The position numbers and the translations under genes are program-made. From contig JAFGGE010000034.1 in the NCBI GenBank assembly GCA_016930745.1, positions 1-34,799 on the forward strand: 34,799 bases of DNA, in the 5' to 3' direction. The DNA is from Sedimentisphaerales bacterium. GTDB taxonomy: Bacteria > Planctomycetota > Phycisphaerae > Sedimentisphaerales > Anaerohalosphaeraceae. Positions 14,975 through 23,774 of this stretch are shown here, piece by piece; positions within the stretch are counted from its first letter, which is position 1, and the number at the start of each line of letters is the position of its first letter. Below the pieces are notes generated by a model. That model did not search any database, had not been told where the DNA came from, and was given only the letters and a program-made list of their open reading frames with translations.

Positions 14975-15607
14975 ATGCATAGATATCCTATCTATCTGAA
15001 TCTGGCGGGGAAACGTACGGTCGTCATTGGCGCCGGTCCTGTGGGCGCCCGCAAAGTCCTGTCTCTGGCGGATGCCGGCGCCCGTGTCGTGGTGGTAGCG
15101 CTGCATTTTGACTGTGCTTTTACCCAGTCCTGCAATCTGCCCAACGTGGAGATGATCGAAAGTTCCTATTCGAAGGACTATCTTGCCTCGGCGCTATTGT
15201 GTATTGCCGCCACGAATGATGCAACCCTGAATCGCCGCATATACGGCGATTGTCAGGAACTGGAAGTCCTTTGCAATGTAGTGGATGTTCCGGAGCTTTG
15301 CGATTTCTTCGTGCCGGCCGTTCTTCAGCGGGGTCCGCTGCAGATCGCCGTCAGCACGGACGGGCACTGCCCGGCCTATGCGGGACATGTCCGAAGAAAA
15401 CTGGAGGCGATTTTCACCGAAGCGCAGGGCCGGTTTGTAGAAGCCCTGGAGCAAGTGCGGTGTACGATCATACAATCCGTCGATAGTCCGGATCGCAGAA
15501 AGGCCCTGCTGGGGGAATTGGTCAAAGACGAGTCTCTGAATCGTTTTCTCAAGGAGGGACCGCAGGCCTGGTTTCAATACGCCGAATCGCTGATTCAGGG
15601 CACATAG
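14975..15607 (+). CDS. Precorrin-2 dehydrogenase / siroheme synthase N-terminal type
   Basis: A roughly 210-residue protein of the CysG(B)/Met8/SirC family, which oxidises precorrin-2 to sirohydrochlorin with NAD, and in some members also inserts iron. The product begins MHRYPIYLNLAGKRTVVIGAG, so the Rossmann glycine motif GAGPVGARK lies at about 19-27. CNVVDVPELCDFFVPAVLQRGPLQIAVST is the family signature around the dimer and active-site region, followed by GHCPAYAGHVRRKLE. Starts at 14966 (MVP) and 14918 are possible, but no start has a good ribosome site. I chose the one that begins just before the conserved YPIYLNL strand. The length suits the stand-alone enzyme. No methyltransferase (CysG A) domain is attached and none is in the window. 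Confidence 0.82.
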   Translation: MHRYPIYLNLAGKRTVVIGAGPVGARKVLSLADAGARVVVVALHFDCAFTQSCNLPNVEMIESSYSKDYLASALLCIAATNDATLNRRIYGDCQELEVLCNVVDVPELCDFFVPAVLQRGPLQIAVSTDGHCPAYAGHVRRKLEAIFTEAQGRFVEALEQVRCTIIQSVDSPDRRKALLGELVKDESLNRFLKEGPQAWFQYAESLIQGT

Positions 15608-15620
15608 ACGGGGCGGTTCA

Positions 15621-16694
15621 TCATTTCTCAAGACAGGCAATAATCTTTTGATTGGCGGCGGGGAAGGCGTATTGCTTCAACTGCGATGGCCAGATCCAAC
15701 GCACCTTGTCGCAGCCCAACGGCCTGGCCTTGCCCGATGTCCATTGACAGTGAAAGGCGTGCAGGCAGATTCGGAAGTGGGAATAAGCATGAGGAACGGC
15801 GGTAATCTTTTTTTGCACGTCGATCTCTAATCCAACCTCTTCCCAAACCTCCCTTGTTACGGTTTGGCGCAATGATTCACCTTTCTTTTTCTTTCCGCCG
15901 GGGAATTCCCACATGCCGCCAAGCAGCCCGTCGGCGTTTCGCCTGTCGATCAGGATTCGACCCTGTTTCCAGATCACGCCGACGGCGATGGTATAGCGGG
16001 GCAGCGGTTTTTTCTTTGAACGGAAGGGGATGGACTGCTGTTTTTGGTGAAGAAGGGCAAGGCAGTATTGCCGGGCCGGGCAAATCAGGCATTGCGGGTT
16101 TTTAGGAAGACAGATCATCGCTCCCAGTTCCATCAGAGCCTGGTTCAGGTCTGAGGCCTGTCCTTTGGGGATCAGGCCTCGTACCAAAGCCCATAGGCGT
16201 TCCTGGATTTGGGCTTGTCTGGGATCGGCCTCGATGCACTCCATACGGCACAAAACCCGGACGACATTGCCGTCGAGGACCGGTTCGTCGGCGCCGAAAG
16301 CGATCGAGGCGATTGCCCCGGCCGTATAACGCCCGATTCCCGGCAGGGTACGCAGTCGCGTGACATCCGTTGGTAGATTCCCTTCATATTCCATACAGAT
16401 TGTCCTGGCCGCCGCATGCAGATTTCTCGCCCGACTGTAGTATCCCAGGCCTTCCCAGTGTTTTAAAACGGTGTCGATTTTGGCATTGGCAAGGGCCTTA
16501 ACTGTCGGGAAAGCACTGATAAATCGTTTAAAAAAAGGGATGACAGCCGTTACCCGCGTTTGTTGGAGCATGATTTCGGAGATCCATATACAATAGGGAT
16601 CTCGGGTCTGCCGCCAGGGCAGGATACGGGCCTTGGACCTGTACCAGGTGAGCAGGGCGGTTGCGATGGTTTTGCTTCGATCCTGACGTTTCAT
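15621..16694 (-). CDS. mutY: A/G-specific adenine glycosylase with Nudix domain
   Basis: A 357-residue base-excision repair enzyme that removes adenine opposite 8-oxoguanine. The helix-hairpin-helix domain shows Glu40 in WISEIMLQQT, the hairpin LPGIGRYTAGAI and catalytic Asp141 in VLDGNVVRV. A [4Fe-4S] loop has Cys195, 202, 205 and 211 (C-x6-C-x2-C-x5-C). The C-terminal domain (about 230-357) is Nudix-like. Unlike the degenerate version in classical MutY, it keeps a full Nudix box: Gly267, Glu273, then REVWEEVGL (281-289). The ATG overlaps the stop of the upstream DHH-phosphoesterase gene (ATGA at 16691-16694), indicating coupled translation. It converges with the siroheme gene, 13 bases apart. 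Confidence 0.92.
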   Translation of the reverse strand: MKRQDRSKTIATALLTWYRSKARILPWRQTRDPYCIWISEIMLQQTRVTAVIPFFKRFISAFPTVKALANAKIDTVLKHWEGLGYYSRARNLHAAARTICMEYEGNLPTDVTRLRTLPGIGRYTAGAIASIAFGADEPVLDGNVVRVLCRMECIEADPRQAQIQERLWALVRGLIPKGQASDLNQALMELGAMICLPKNPQCLICPARQYCLALLHQKQQSIPFRSKKKPLPRYTIAVGVIWKQGRILIDRRNADGLLGGMWEFPGGKKKKGESLRQTVTREVWEEVGLEIDVQKKITAVPHAYSHFRICLHAFHCQWTSGKARPLGCDKVRWIWPSQLKQYAFPAANQKIIACLEK

Positions 16695-17752
16695 GGCTGG
16701 GTGGAATATTTGATCGTAATCAGACGTTCGGGAGCGTGAGCGGTCATTGCGATGGCCTTGAGAAATTTGTCCTGGATGGTTTTCAGCAATCTGGCCCGAC
16801 GGGCCGGAGTACGGCGGCCCAGCGGGATTTGTCCTCCGGAGTAGGTGTCGTGTCCGCCGCCTGTGCCTCGGCGGGCGACCAGTTTTCGTATCACATCCGA
16901 AGCCTTTCGAGTTTCCTGGCTGGTGCGCAGGCTGATCAGCAGCTTATTGTCGTAAATCCCCGTACACATGGTCCAATTGGTGGTATCCTCCCGCAACAGC
17001 AGGTCGGCGACCTCGGCGATCATATCGGGATTGTCGATCTGGCCCAGAGAGGTAATCATGGCATGCCCGTAGCAATAGGCATTATTGAGGCCTTCGGCGA
17101 GCATGCGAAAATAGGTCTTGGGAACCGCGCCGCGCTGGATGACGCTGAGCATACGGCAGTTGGACCGTGGGAAAAGGATTCCGATGGCTTCGATGTCGGC
17201 TTTGCAGGCCTCCCGTCCGAGGTCCTGCGTATCCGAGCGGATGGCATAGAGTATAGCGGTCGCCAGGCGGACATCGACGGTGATTCCGGCGGCGGTCAGG
17301 TATTCCAGCAGGATCGTGGCGGTCGCTCCGTATTTCCTGCGGATGTCGGTGAAAGGGATGGCTCGCGAAGTCTTGCGCAGAGGGTGGTGGTCGAAAACAA
17401 TGTCCGGCTGGACATCTTCGGGCAGAGAATTATTGCCGGCGCCGGGCTGGGTATCGACCATAGCAACGAGGTCGAACTTGGCGAAATCGAGCTCGTTGCA
17501 CAGGCGCAGATTCAGGCCCAGATAACGGACCAGGGCGCGGTTTTCGCCCCGTCCGACCGTGCCTCCATAGGCGATGGTGCAGGGAATTTTGGCCAGTTTA
17601 TTGACCAGCTTGCGCAGGGCAACCCCGGCAGCGATGGAATCCGGGTCGGGATTGTCCTGCAGGACAATGACCATCGCCGCTTTACGCTGCAGGAGCTGTT
17701 TGAGCCTGTCGAACTTTCCTGCGGTTTTGTCTATCCCGTTTTTTCCCGGCAT
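16691..17752 (-). CDS. DHH/DHHA1-family phosphoesterase (NrnA-like)
   Basis: A 353-residue member of the DHH family, which includes NrnA nano-RNases/pAp phosphatases and cyclic dinucleotide phosphodiesterases. Metal-binding motifs appear in order: DNPDPDSIAAG (about 33-43), VDTQPGAGN, the DHH signature VFDHHPLRK (about 120) and IRSDTQDLG. The C-terminal DHHA1 part has the glycine-rich GGGHDTYSGG substrate loop, although the usual aromatic after GGGH is replaced. No GAF or transmembrane part is present, so NrnA/RecJ-like soluble hydrolysis of short RNA or pAp is likeliest. It is the first gene of an operon with mutY, about 64 bases downstream of the predicted transcription start. The ribosome site is weak. 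Confidence 0.82.
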   Translation of the reverse strand: MPGKNGIDKTAGKFDRLKQLLQRKAAMVIVLQDNPDPDSIAAGVALRKLVNKLAKIPCTIAYGGTVGRGENRALVRYLGLNLRLCNELDFAKFDLVAMVDTQPGAGNNSLPEDVQPDIVFDHHPLRKTSRAIPFTDIRRKYGATATILLEYLTAAGITVDVRLATAILYAIRSDTQDLGREACKADIEAIGILFPRSNCRMLSVIQRGAVPKTYFRMLAEGLNNAYCYGHAMITSLGQIDNPDMIAEVADLLLREDTTNWTMCTGIYDNKLLISLRTSQETRKASDVIRKLVARRGTGGGHDTYSGGQIPLGRRTPARRARLLKTIQDKFLKAIAMTAHAPERLITIKYSTQP

Positions 17753-18080
17753 GCGTTTGTCTCACCGATTCCTCATGGCGGTCCCCCTCGGCCCGTCTGG
17801 GCCGATTCGTTCCATCCACGTTACTATAGTCGTCCGAAAGGGCAGAATCAAGAGACAGCATCGTTTTTCAAAATTTCCAATCCAGTGACCGAAGGGGTAT
17901 CATGAGGGGGTAGCATGTTCGTATAAGAGCAAGAAATATCCCCAAGGATCTGGAACGAAAGAACAACTGTCATTATAATGATATCGCCTTGTCAGGAAGG
18001 AAACCGCAAAAGCCACGGCGGGATTTCGCGTAAAGGGCAGTGTCAGCAAAAGAGGGTACATTTATTTGAAGAGGAAACCG
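17753..18080. other. Divergent intergenic region between DHH gene and GH2 gene
   Basis: These 328 bases hold the minus-strand promoter above and, for the plus strand, a perfect TATAAT at 17974-17979. That hexamer lies inside the 10-base palindrome CATTATAATG. The best -35 at 17-base spacing is TGGAAC (17951-17956), only 3/6 consensus. If used, the GH2 gene would have a leader of about 95 bases. I see no gene, riboswitch or terminator here. Confidence 0.4.
17823..17851 (-). promoter_or_regulatory. Sigma-70-like promoter for DHH phosphoesterase-mutY
   Basis: On the minus strand, TTGATT (17851-17846) and TATAGT (17828-17823) are separated by exactly 17 bases, matching 4/6 and 5/6 of the consensus. 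The predicted start lies near 17816, giving a leader of about 64 bases. Confidence 0.55.
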
Positions 18081-20888
18081 ATGAGAGGTAAAACGATGCG
18101 CATTACGGCCGCCAGTTTGATTCTTCTGCTCAGCATCAGCGCCGCAGGGGCTGCAATTCCTTTGCCGGAGCATCCGAGGCCGGATTTTCAGCGTTCCCGA
18201 TGGCTGAATCTCAACGGCTCCTGGAAGTTTGCGTTTGATTCGGAGAACAAGGGAGTCGAGCAGGAATGGTTTTCAGGCAATAAAGACTTTTCATTGACAA
18301 TCACCGTTCCTTTCCCCTGGGGGTCCGCACTGTCCGGGGTGAAGGACCAGGCTGATATCGGCTGGTACGCCCGTTCTATCCGAGTTCCCTCCGATTGGAA
18401 GGGGCAGCGTGTCTTTTTGGTGGTGGGGGCCAGCGACTGGCATACGACCGCCTGGCTGGATGGGAAGAAATTGGGAGAACATCAGGGAGGATATACGCCG
18501 TTTGCATTTGATTTGACGCCGATGCTGCAATTCGGCCGGGAACAGAAACTGGTTCTGCGGGTGGATGACACGCCGCACAAGTTCAAGCTGGAGGGCAAAC
18601 AGGGTTATGGCCGGGCGGCGGGCATCTGGCAGACGGTTTATCTGGAAGCCCGCCCCGCTGTGGCCATAGAGACGGTTCACTTTACGCCGGATATCGACAA
18701 CAAGAAGGTTACGGTGAAAGTGACACTGGATCAGGAAGCTCCGGTGGATTTGGCATTCGAGCTGGTTCCTCTCCACGGCGATGTAATACGCGGACCCGGC
18801 GCCAAACAGACGATTGCCAAAGGGCAGAAAACGTTACAGTATGATCTCGGGATACCGGCCGTGCGTTTATGGTCGCTGGAGGACCCGTATCTTTATGAGG
18901 TAGAGGCGGTTTTGCGAAACACAGGCGGAATAATAGAAGACCGCGTCAGGACATATTTCGGGATGCGAAAAATCAGCACAGGAGTATTGCCCGGCACGGA
19001 TCTGCCGTATGTCATGTTAAATAATAAACCGATTTATCTGCAACTGACGCTGGACCAGTCGTATCATCCCGAGGGTTTCTATACCTTCCCCAGCGATGCG
19101 TTTATGCGGGACGAAATCCTTCGCACCCGGAGTATCGGCCTCAACGGCCAGCGGATTCATATCAAGGTGGAAATTCCGCGCAAGCTCTACTGGGCCGACC
19201 GTTTGGGCGTCTTGATCATGGCCGATGTGCCCAACAGTTGGGGCGATCCCGATGAGAAAATGCGGGCCGAAACGGAATATGCCCTTCGCGGAATGATCCG
19301 GCGGGATTATAACCATCCGTCCATTTTTTCCTGGGTGAATTTCAATGAGACATGGGGCTTGCGGACCGGAGACAAAGGGTATACGCCCGAAACGCAGACA
19401 TGGGTGGAAAGCGTCTATCGTCTGACCAAGGAACTCGATGCGACACGTCTGGTCGAAGACAATTCCCCCTGCAATCACGATCATGTCGCCACCGACCTCA
19501 ATACCTGGCACGCCTATCTTCCCGGCTACGGCTGGCGCGAGCTGCTGGATCAGATCTGCCGGGACACCCATGTCGGATCGACGTGGAACTATATCGGCGG
19601 ACGCAGGCAGGATGGCGATCCGATGTTCAACAGCGAATGCGGCAATGTGTGGGGGTATGAGGGAAGCGCCGGCGATGTGGACTGGAGCTGGGACTATCAC
19701 ATCATGATCAACGAGTTCCGCCGCCATCCCAAGGCATGCGGCTGGCTGTATACCGAACATCACGATGTGATCAATGAATGGAACGGCTACTGGCGATTTG
19801 ACCGCTCCAATAAGTATACGGGCATGTCGGATCTGGTCAAGGGAATGACATTAAACGACCTGCACGGCAAATTCTATATCGCTTCGGAAAGGGAATTATG
19901 CCGGGCTGTCAGGCCGGCTCAGACCGTCGAAACGCCCCTGTACGCCTCCTTTATGACCGACGAACAGGCGGGAAATGAACTGGTCCTCGATATGGAACTC
20001 TATGGATGGAATACCCTGGGCGTCCAGCGGCGATATTGGCGCGGCCGAAGGACGATTCCGTACACTCCATGGATGAATAAGGAATTGCCCGCCGCCGAAA
20101 TCACTATGCCTGAGGAGCCGGGTCTGGCTGTTCTTACCCTGACGCTGAAAGACAGAACCGAACGGATCCTGCATCGCAACTTTACGACCTATCTTGTCGA
20201 GGAGGGTCCCAGTCCCCGGGAACAGGCGACTTCCTCGCGCCGCAGCGGAAGGCAGCACGTGGTCCGATTCGCGCCTCATACCTTCAGCGATGCGAAATGG
20301 TCGCTCAAGCAATGGAATGTATTGGACGGATTAAAGGTCAATGGGGCGGGTTCGGGATATTTCGAGTATCAAATCGACTGGCCGTCAAGCCTTGCTTTGG
20401 AAGACATTCAGAATGCAACCATACGCATGGAATTGAGCGCAAAGCAACTGTTCGGCAAAGACCGGGAAGGGGCGGCCAAACAGGAGGGCGATTTCATGCG
20501 GGGCAAGGGTACGCATGATCCCAGCCTGAATCGTAACGCCTACCCCATGACGGATGAAACGACGTTTCCCAGCGCGGTCCGTATCCGTGCGATGGGCGAG
20601 AGCCTCGGCGTATTTGAACTTCCCGACGATCCGGCCGATCATCGCGGTATTCTGTCGTGGTACAGCCAGAAGAGGGATCGTTTTCTTCGTGAAGCCGGAT
20701 CTTATGGCTATCTGATCGATGCCGGACTATCAAAAGATATGCTGCAAAAGGCGTATGCGGAAAAGAAAATCATTCTCCGGCTGGAGGTGGATGAAGCCCT
20801 GCCGGGCGGTCTGGCGGTCTATGGAGAGCGTTTCGGCCGTTATCCCGTGGATCCCATGATCGTGTTTTCTCTGACGCAGAGGCCATGA
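18081..20888 (+). CDS. Secreted GH2-family glycoside hydrolase
   Basis: A 935-residue protein with a Sec signal peptide (MRITAASLILLLSISAAGA near the start). The order is typical GH2: sugar-binding jelly roll (about 40-190, with LNLNGSWKFAFD and IGWYARSIRVP), immunoglobulin-like domain (about 195-300), then the TIM barrel. The acid/base Glu423 lies in FSWVNFNETWG, and the probable nucleophile Glu519 in DPMFNSECGNVWG. A C-terminal region of about 250 residues adds beta-rich accessory domains. Family members are beta-galactosidases, glucuronidases or mannosidases, and the specificity is not readable. GAGG before ATG 18081 supports this start; an ATG 15 bases later also has a GAGAGG site. It converges with the glycogen synthase gene with only four bases between stops. 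Confidence 0.85.
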   Translation: MRGKTMRITAASLILLLSISAAGAAIPLPEHPRPDFQRSRWLNLNGSWKFAFDSENKGVEQEWFSGNKDFSLTITVPFPWGSALSGVKDQADIGWYARSIRVPSDWKGQRVFLVVGASDWHTTAWLDGKKLGEHQGGYTPFAFDLTPMLQFGREQKLVLRVDDTPHKFKLEGKQGYGRAAGIWQTVYLEARPAVAIETVHFTPDIDNKKVTVKVTLDQEAPVDLAFELVPLHGDVIRGPGAKQTIAKGQKTLQYDLGIPAVRLWSLEDPYLYEVEAVLRNTGGIIEDRVRTYFGMRKISTGVLPGTDLPYVMLNNKPIYLQLTLDQSYHPEGFYTFPSDAFMRDEILRTRSIGLNGQRIHIKVEIPRKLYWADRLGVLIMADVPNSWGDPDEKMRAETEYALRGMIRRDYNHPSIFSWVNFNETWGLRTGDKGYTPETQTWVESVYRLTKELDATRLVEDNSPCNHDHVATDLNTWHAYLPGYGWRELLDQICRDTHVGSTWNYIGGRRQDGDPMFNSECGNVWGYEGSAGDVDWSWDYHIMINEFRRHPKACGWLYTEHHDVINEWNGYWRFDRSNKYTGMSDLVKGMTLNDLHGKFYIASERELCRAVRPAQTVETPLYASFMTDEQAGNELVLDMELYGWNTLGVQRRYWRGRRTIPYTPWMNKELPAAEITMPEEPGLAVLTLTLKDRTERILHRNFTTYLVEEGPSPREQATSSRRSGRQHVVRFAPHTFSDAKWSLKQWNVLDGLKVNGAGSGYFEYQIDWPSSLALEDIQNATIRMELSAKQLFGKDREGAAKQEGDFMRGKGTHDPSLNRNAYPMTDETTFPSAVRIRAMGESLGVFELPDDPADHRGILSWYSQKRDRFLREAGSYGYLIDAGLSKDMLQKAYAEKKIILRLEVDEALPGGLAVYGERFGRYPVDPMIVFSLTQRP

Positions 20889-20892
20889 ACTC

Positions 20893-23625
20893 TCACACGA
20901 GAGGTCGGCCCTCGTTGAGTTCTTCATAGGCGGTAATATAGCGGGCGACCATGTTGTCCAGGCTCCAGTTCTCGCGGGCCTCCTTCATGATGCGGCGCAT
21001 CTGTTTTTGCCACTCGGCGGGATTGGCTCGGAAATAGCGGTGGTGTTCGACCGTTGTGGACAATCCCCACCAGAGCCCCCCGGCGTCGTAATCGCGAAAC
21101 AGGACGCCATTGCCGCGGTCGATCGGGGCGCCCCATGCCCGGAGTCGAAGCAGGGAGATTTTATCGGCATATCCCCCCGTATCCCGATTGGTGGCTGTCG
21201 CCCCGAAGAGATTTCCCACCACGTCGATCTGTCCGAACGGCTCATAAAGGGATGCTCCGAAAACATCTCCGGCGGCGGCATACCCCAGGATACTCAGGTC
21301 CTGTTCGAATCGGCGAAAGGCAATCCGGCCCCCCGAGGCACAGGCAATCCGGCCCAGATATTCGACATGAGTTAAATCGCCTCCCACCGGATCGCCCACA
21401 ATGGCAATCTGCACATCAGGATGGTGTTCGATAAACCGCAAGGCAATATCTTCCAGAAGTTCGATACCTTTCTGGACCGGATCCAGACGGGACGGCCAGT
21501 ACAGCAGGATGGCCTCCGGATCCGTCAATAAACCCATTCTGCGCTGAAATTTAAGCAGATTCAATCGCTTGGCTTCCAGGAGGTTGCTGTCCAGGCCAAA
21601 CCGTTTGGCCAGGCCGGGGTCGTCCATTCCCCGTCCTTCCGGCTGCCATTCCGGAAACATATCGGGGGAAATGCCGTTGGGGATGGCCACCGCGGCATGA
21701 GCTACGTATTTGGCCTTGGTTTCCTGCCGGACGCTGGGAGGAATGATCTGGCGATCCAGGAAACAGTCGCCTACGACCTCCCGCAGGAAGCGGTCTCCGA
21801 CGTAGCTGATCCGGGTGGCGCTGCGGATGGCGCTGGCCTGGCAGTCGATATAGGGTCCCTTGGGGCCGATCCCGATGACCAGATGGTCCCGCAGGATGCG
21901 CAGGTTTACTCCCTGCATCATCTCCAGTGGGATCCCGCCGGTATGGGTATTGTGCACCGTATGCAGGACGGGAATGCCGCGAATCCTGGCATAGGCGGGG
22001 ACCACGCCGCCGGCCATCCAGTCGTGGGTATGCAGCAGGGCCCGGCCCTCGTAGCCGCTTCGGATTTCCTTGATATAGGTATTGACCAATTGCCGCTGAA
22101 ATTCGGCTGCGTTAAAGGGGGGCGATCCTTCGTAGGCGCTGCGGTATTCTTCAAAAATAGAGGAACTGACAAGATGGACATTCTGGGGATTCAGATGATG
22201 CCGTTTCTGGATCCATTCCGACTCGCTCAAGCCCGCTTCTTCGCGAAATCGTCGGCTCAGGTTGATGGTGAGCAGATGAACGGGAATGCCGCGTTGCGAC
22301 AGTCCGCGACAGAGCGCCGAAACCACCTCGCCGAGCCCGCCGCTCTTGCCGGAGACATATTTGGCAAACTGCCCCATGCCCTCGGCGGGCAGTCGGGCGG
22401 TTTCCGGCGTAACGATCAAAATCGGCGTTTTGGCCGTCTGTTTGCGGATATTAAAATTTTTCACTTGGTACAATAACTCGTCGGAAGCCTGCGTGAGGGC
22501 GTACGTCGCGGTTACCGGGGAGGCATAAGGACCGATATATCCATTTTGCGAGATCGGGATATCGCAGATATACGCAAAATGGTCGGAACTGGTCAGGTAA
22601 CGAAATTTTCGCAGCATTTCCCCGCCGGCCAGTCGGGCTTGCGCTCCGATGGCCTGAATTTTTTTAAACAGGGTGCGCTGGGTCGGCCGGCCCAGCAGAT
22701 AGGGGGAATACGCAATCGATTCGGCAGGACCGGCGTTTTCGGCAGGTAAAACGGCAAGGGAACTCGTTTCCTCTGCCAGGAAATGCCGGGCGATCCGGCT
22801 GGGATTGGCCATTGTCACCGTATCGCAGATTTGCCCAAGCGCTTCTGCCAGGGCCTGCAAAAATGGCTCTATGGAGAAATCTTCCGAAACCGTTTTTTCT
22901 TCGACCGGGAAGTTGTATACCAACAGGGCCAATTGGCCTTTCGCTCGGCAAAGAATTCGGATGATCTCGCTTGCCTGGTTTTGCGTGAGGGGCAGTTGCC
23001 GAATCAGATCGCGACGGCATGGCAGGGTGGCCAGCGGGAGCATTTGGCCCTGGTTACCGATGGCCCGAAATGCCGTATTGGCAATTGGATCGGAATCCTC
23101 CGGATTCAAAGCGATAAAGTAAGGTTCGCAGAGAATCGCCTGGTATCCCATCTCCGAGACGATTTGGGCGACATCCCGATCAAATAAAAACTCCGTATCG
23201 GCGAATGCTGTGGGACGGATTCCCAATATTTCGTAGACCTTCTTGCGATGCAGCGAGACCTGCTCTTTGAATTCATTCCGTTGCGGATCGGTGAACAAGG
23301 AGGTCAACGAATGATAATACGTCTGGTCCAGAAATTCGATCTGTCCGGTTTCCTCCCCCAGACGAGCCAGTTGTCGCAGAACGGCGATGATCTCCGGTTG
23401 GTATTGTTCGGCCTGTTCCAGGAAGGTGCCGGACACATTGATGGCGACATGAAGAAGGGGGGTGCGGGACAGGGTTTCGGCCAGAGCACACAACGAGGGA
23501 AGATAACACCATTCCGAAAGACCAATGAAAATAGAACGATTTTTTTCCTCCCAGAGAAACTCGGTCCCCTCTGGATGGATCCGAAAAGGCTGATGTAAAT
23601 CAAAGCATAAACTCAACCAGAACAC
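20893..23625 (-). CDS. GH57-GT5 fusion: glycogen synthase with N-terminal amylase-type domain
   Basis: A 910-residue cytoplasmic fusion. Residues about 1-390 are a GH57 domain: FDLHQPFRIHP, FLDQTYYHSLTSLF and FADTEFLFDRDVAQI follow family motifs, and Glu167 in ILCEPYF lies where GH57 enzymes carry their nucleophile. Residues about 400-910 are a glycogen/starch synthase (GT5): the ADP-glucose loop KSGGLGEVV (427-435), LHTHDWMAGGV, VAIPNGISPDMF, a WPSRLDPVQKG phosphate-binding strand and YEPFGQ (Glu about 795). The enzyme would elongate alpha-1,4-glucan, with the GH57 part perhaps trimming, branching or priming it. It begins at GTG 23625 with a weak ribosome site. No GlgC or GlgB is in the window. 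Confidence 0.85.
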   Translation of the reverse strand: MFWLSLCFDLHQPFRIHPEGTEFLWEEKNRSIFIGLSEWCYLPSLCALAETLSRTPLLHVAINVSGTFLEQAEQYQPEIIAVLRQLARLGEETGQIEFLDQTYYHSLTSLFTDPQRNEFKEQVSLHRKKVYEILGIRPTAFADTEFLFDRDVAQIVSEMGYQAILCEPYFIALNPEDSDPIANTAFRAIGNQGQMLPLATLPCRRDLIRQLPLTQNQASEIIRILCRAKGQLALLVYNFPVEEKTVSEDFSIEPFLQALAEALGQICDTVTMANPSRIARHFLAEETSSLAVLPAENAGPAESIAYSPYLLGRPTQRTLFKKIQAIGAQARLAGGEMLRKFRYLTSSDHFAYICDIPISQNGYIGPYASPVTATYALTQASDELLYQVKNFNIRKQTAKTPILIVTPETARLPAEGMGQFAKYVSGKSGGLGEVVSALCRGLSQRGIPVHLLTINLSRRFREEAGLSESEWIQKRHHLNPQNVHLVSSSIFEEYRSAYEGSPPFNAAEFQRQLVNTYIKEIRSGYEGRALLHTHDWMAGGVVPAYARIRGIPVLHTVHNTHTGGIPLEMMQGVNLRILRDHLVIGIGPKGPYIDCQASAIRSATRISYVGDRFLREVVGDCFLDRQIIPPSVRQETKAKYVAHAAVAIPNGISPDMFPEWQPEGRGMDDPGLAKRFGLDSNLLEAKRLNLLKFQRRMGLLTDPEAILLYWPSRLDPVQKGIELLEDIALRFIEHHPDVQIAIVGDPVGGDLTHVEYLGRIACASGGRIAFRRFEQDLSILGYAAAGDVFGASLYEPFGQIDVVGNLFGATATNRDTGGYADKISLLRLRAWGAPIDRGNGVLFRDYDAGGLWWGLSTTVEHHRYFRANPAEWQKQMRRIMKEARENWSLDNMVARYITAYEELNEGRPLV

Positions 23626-23774
23626 AGCACGATCTCGTTCAATCGCTATTCGTTTGCCCCAGCAGGATAGGCCTTTTTGCCGTTGCCGTCCCTGCCGCTT
23701 ATAGGATGTCTGAAACCTCCGTGTTCACAGACGGATACCCTGTCGATATATACAGTATACGATTTTTTCGGTTT

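Noticed and set aside
16661..17905. 414-codon plus-strand open frame
   Set aside because: It lies opposite the DHH phosphoesterase and the start of mutY, both clearly identified, and has no recognisable product.
20889..20903. Hairpin CTCTC-ACAC-GAGAG between the GH2 and glycogen synthase stops
   Set aside because: The stem is short, overlaps a coding end and has no T-run, so I do not call a terminator.
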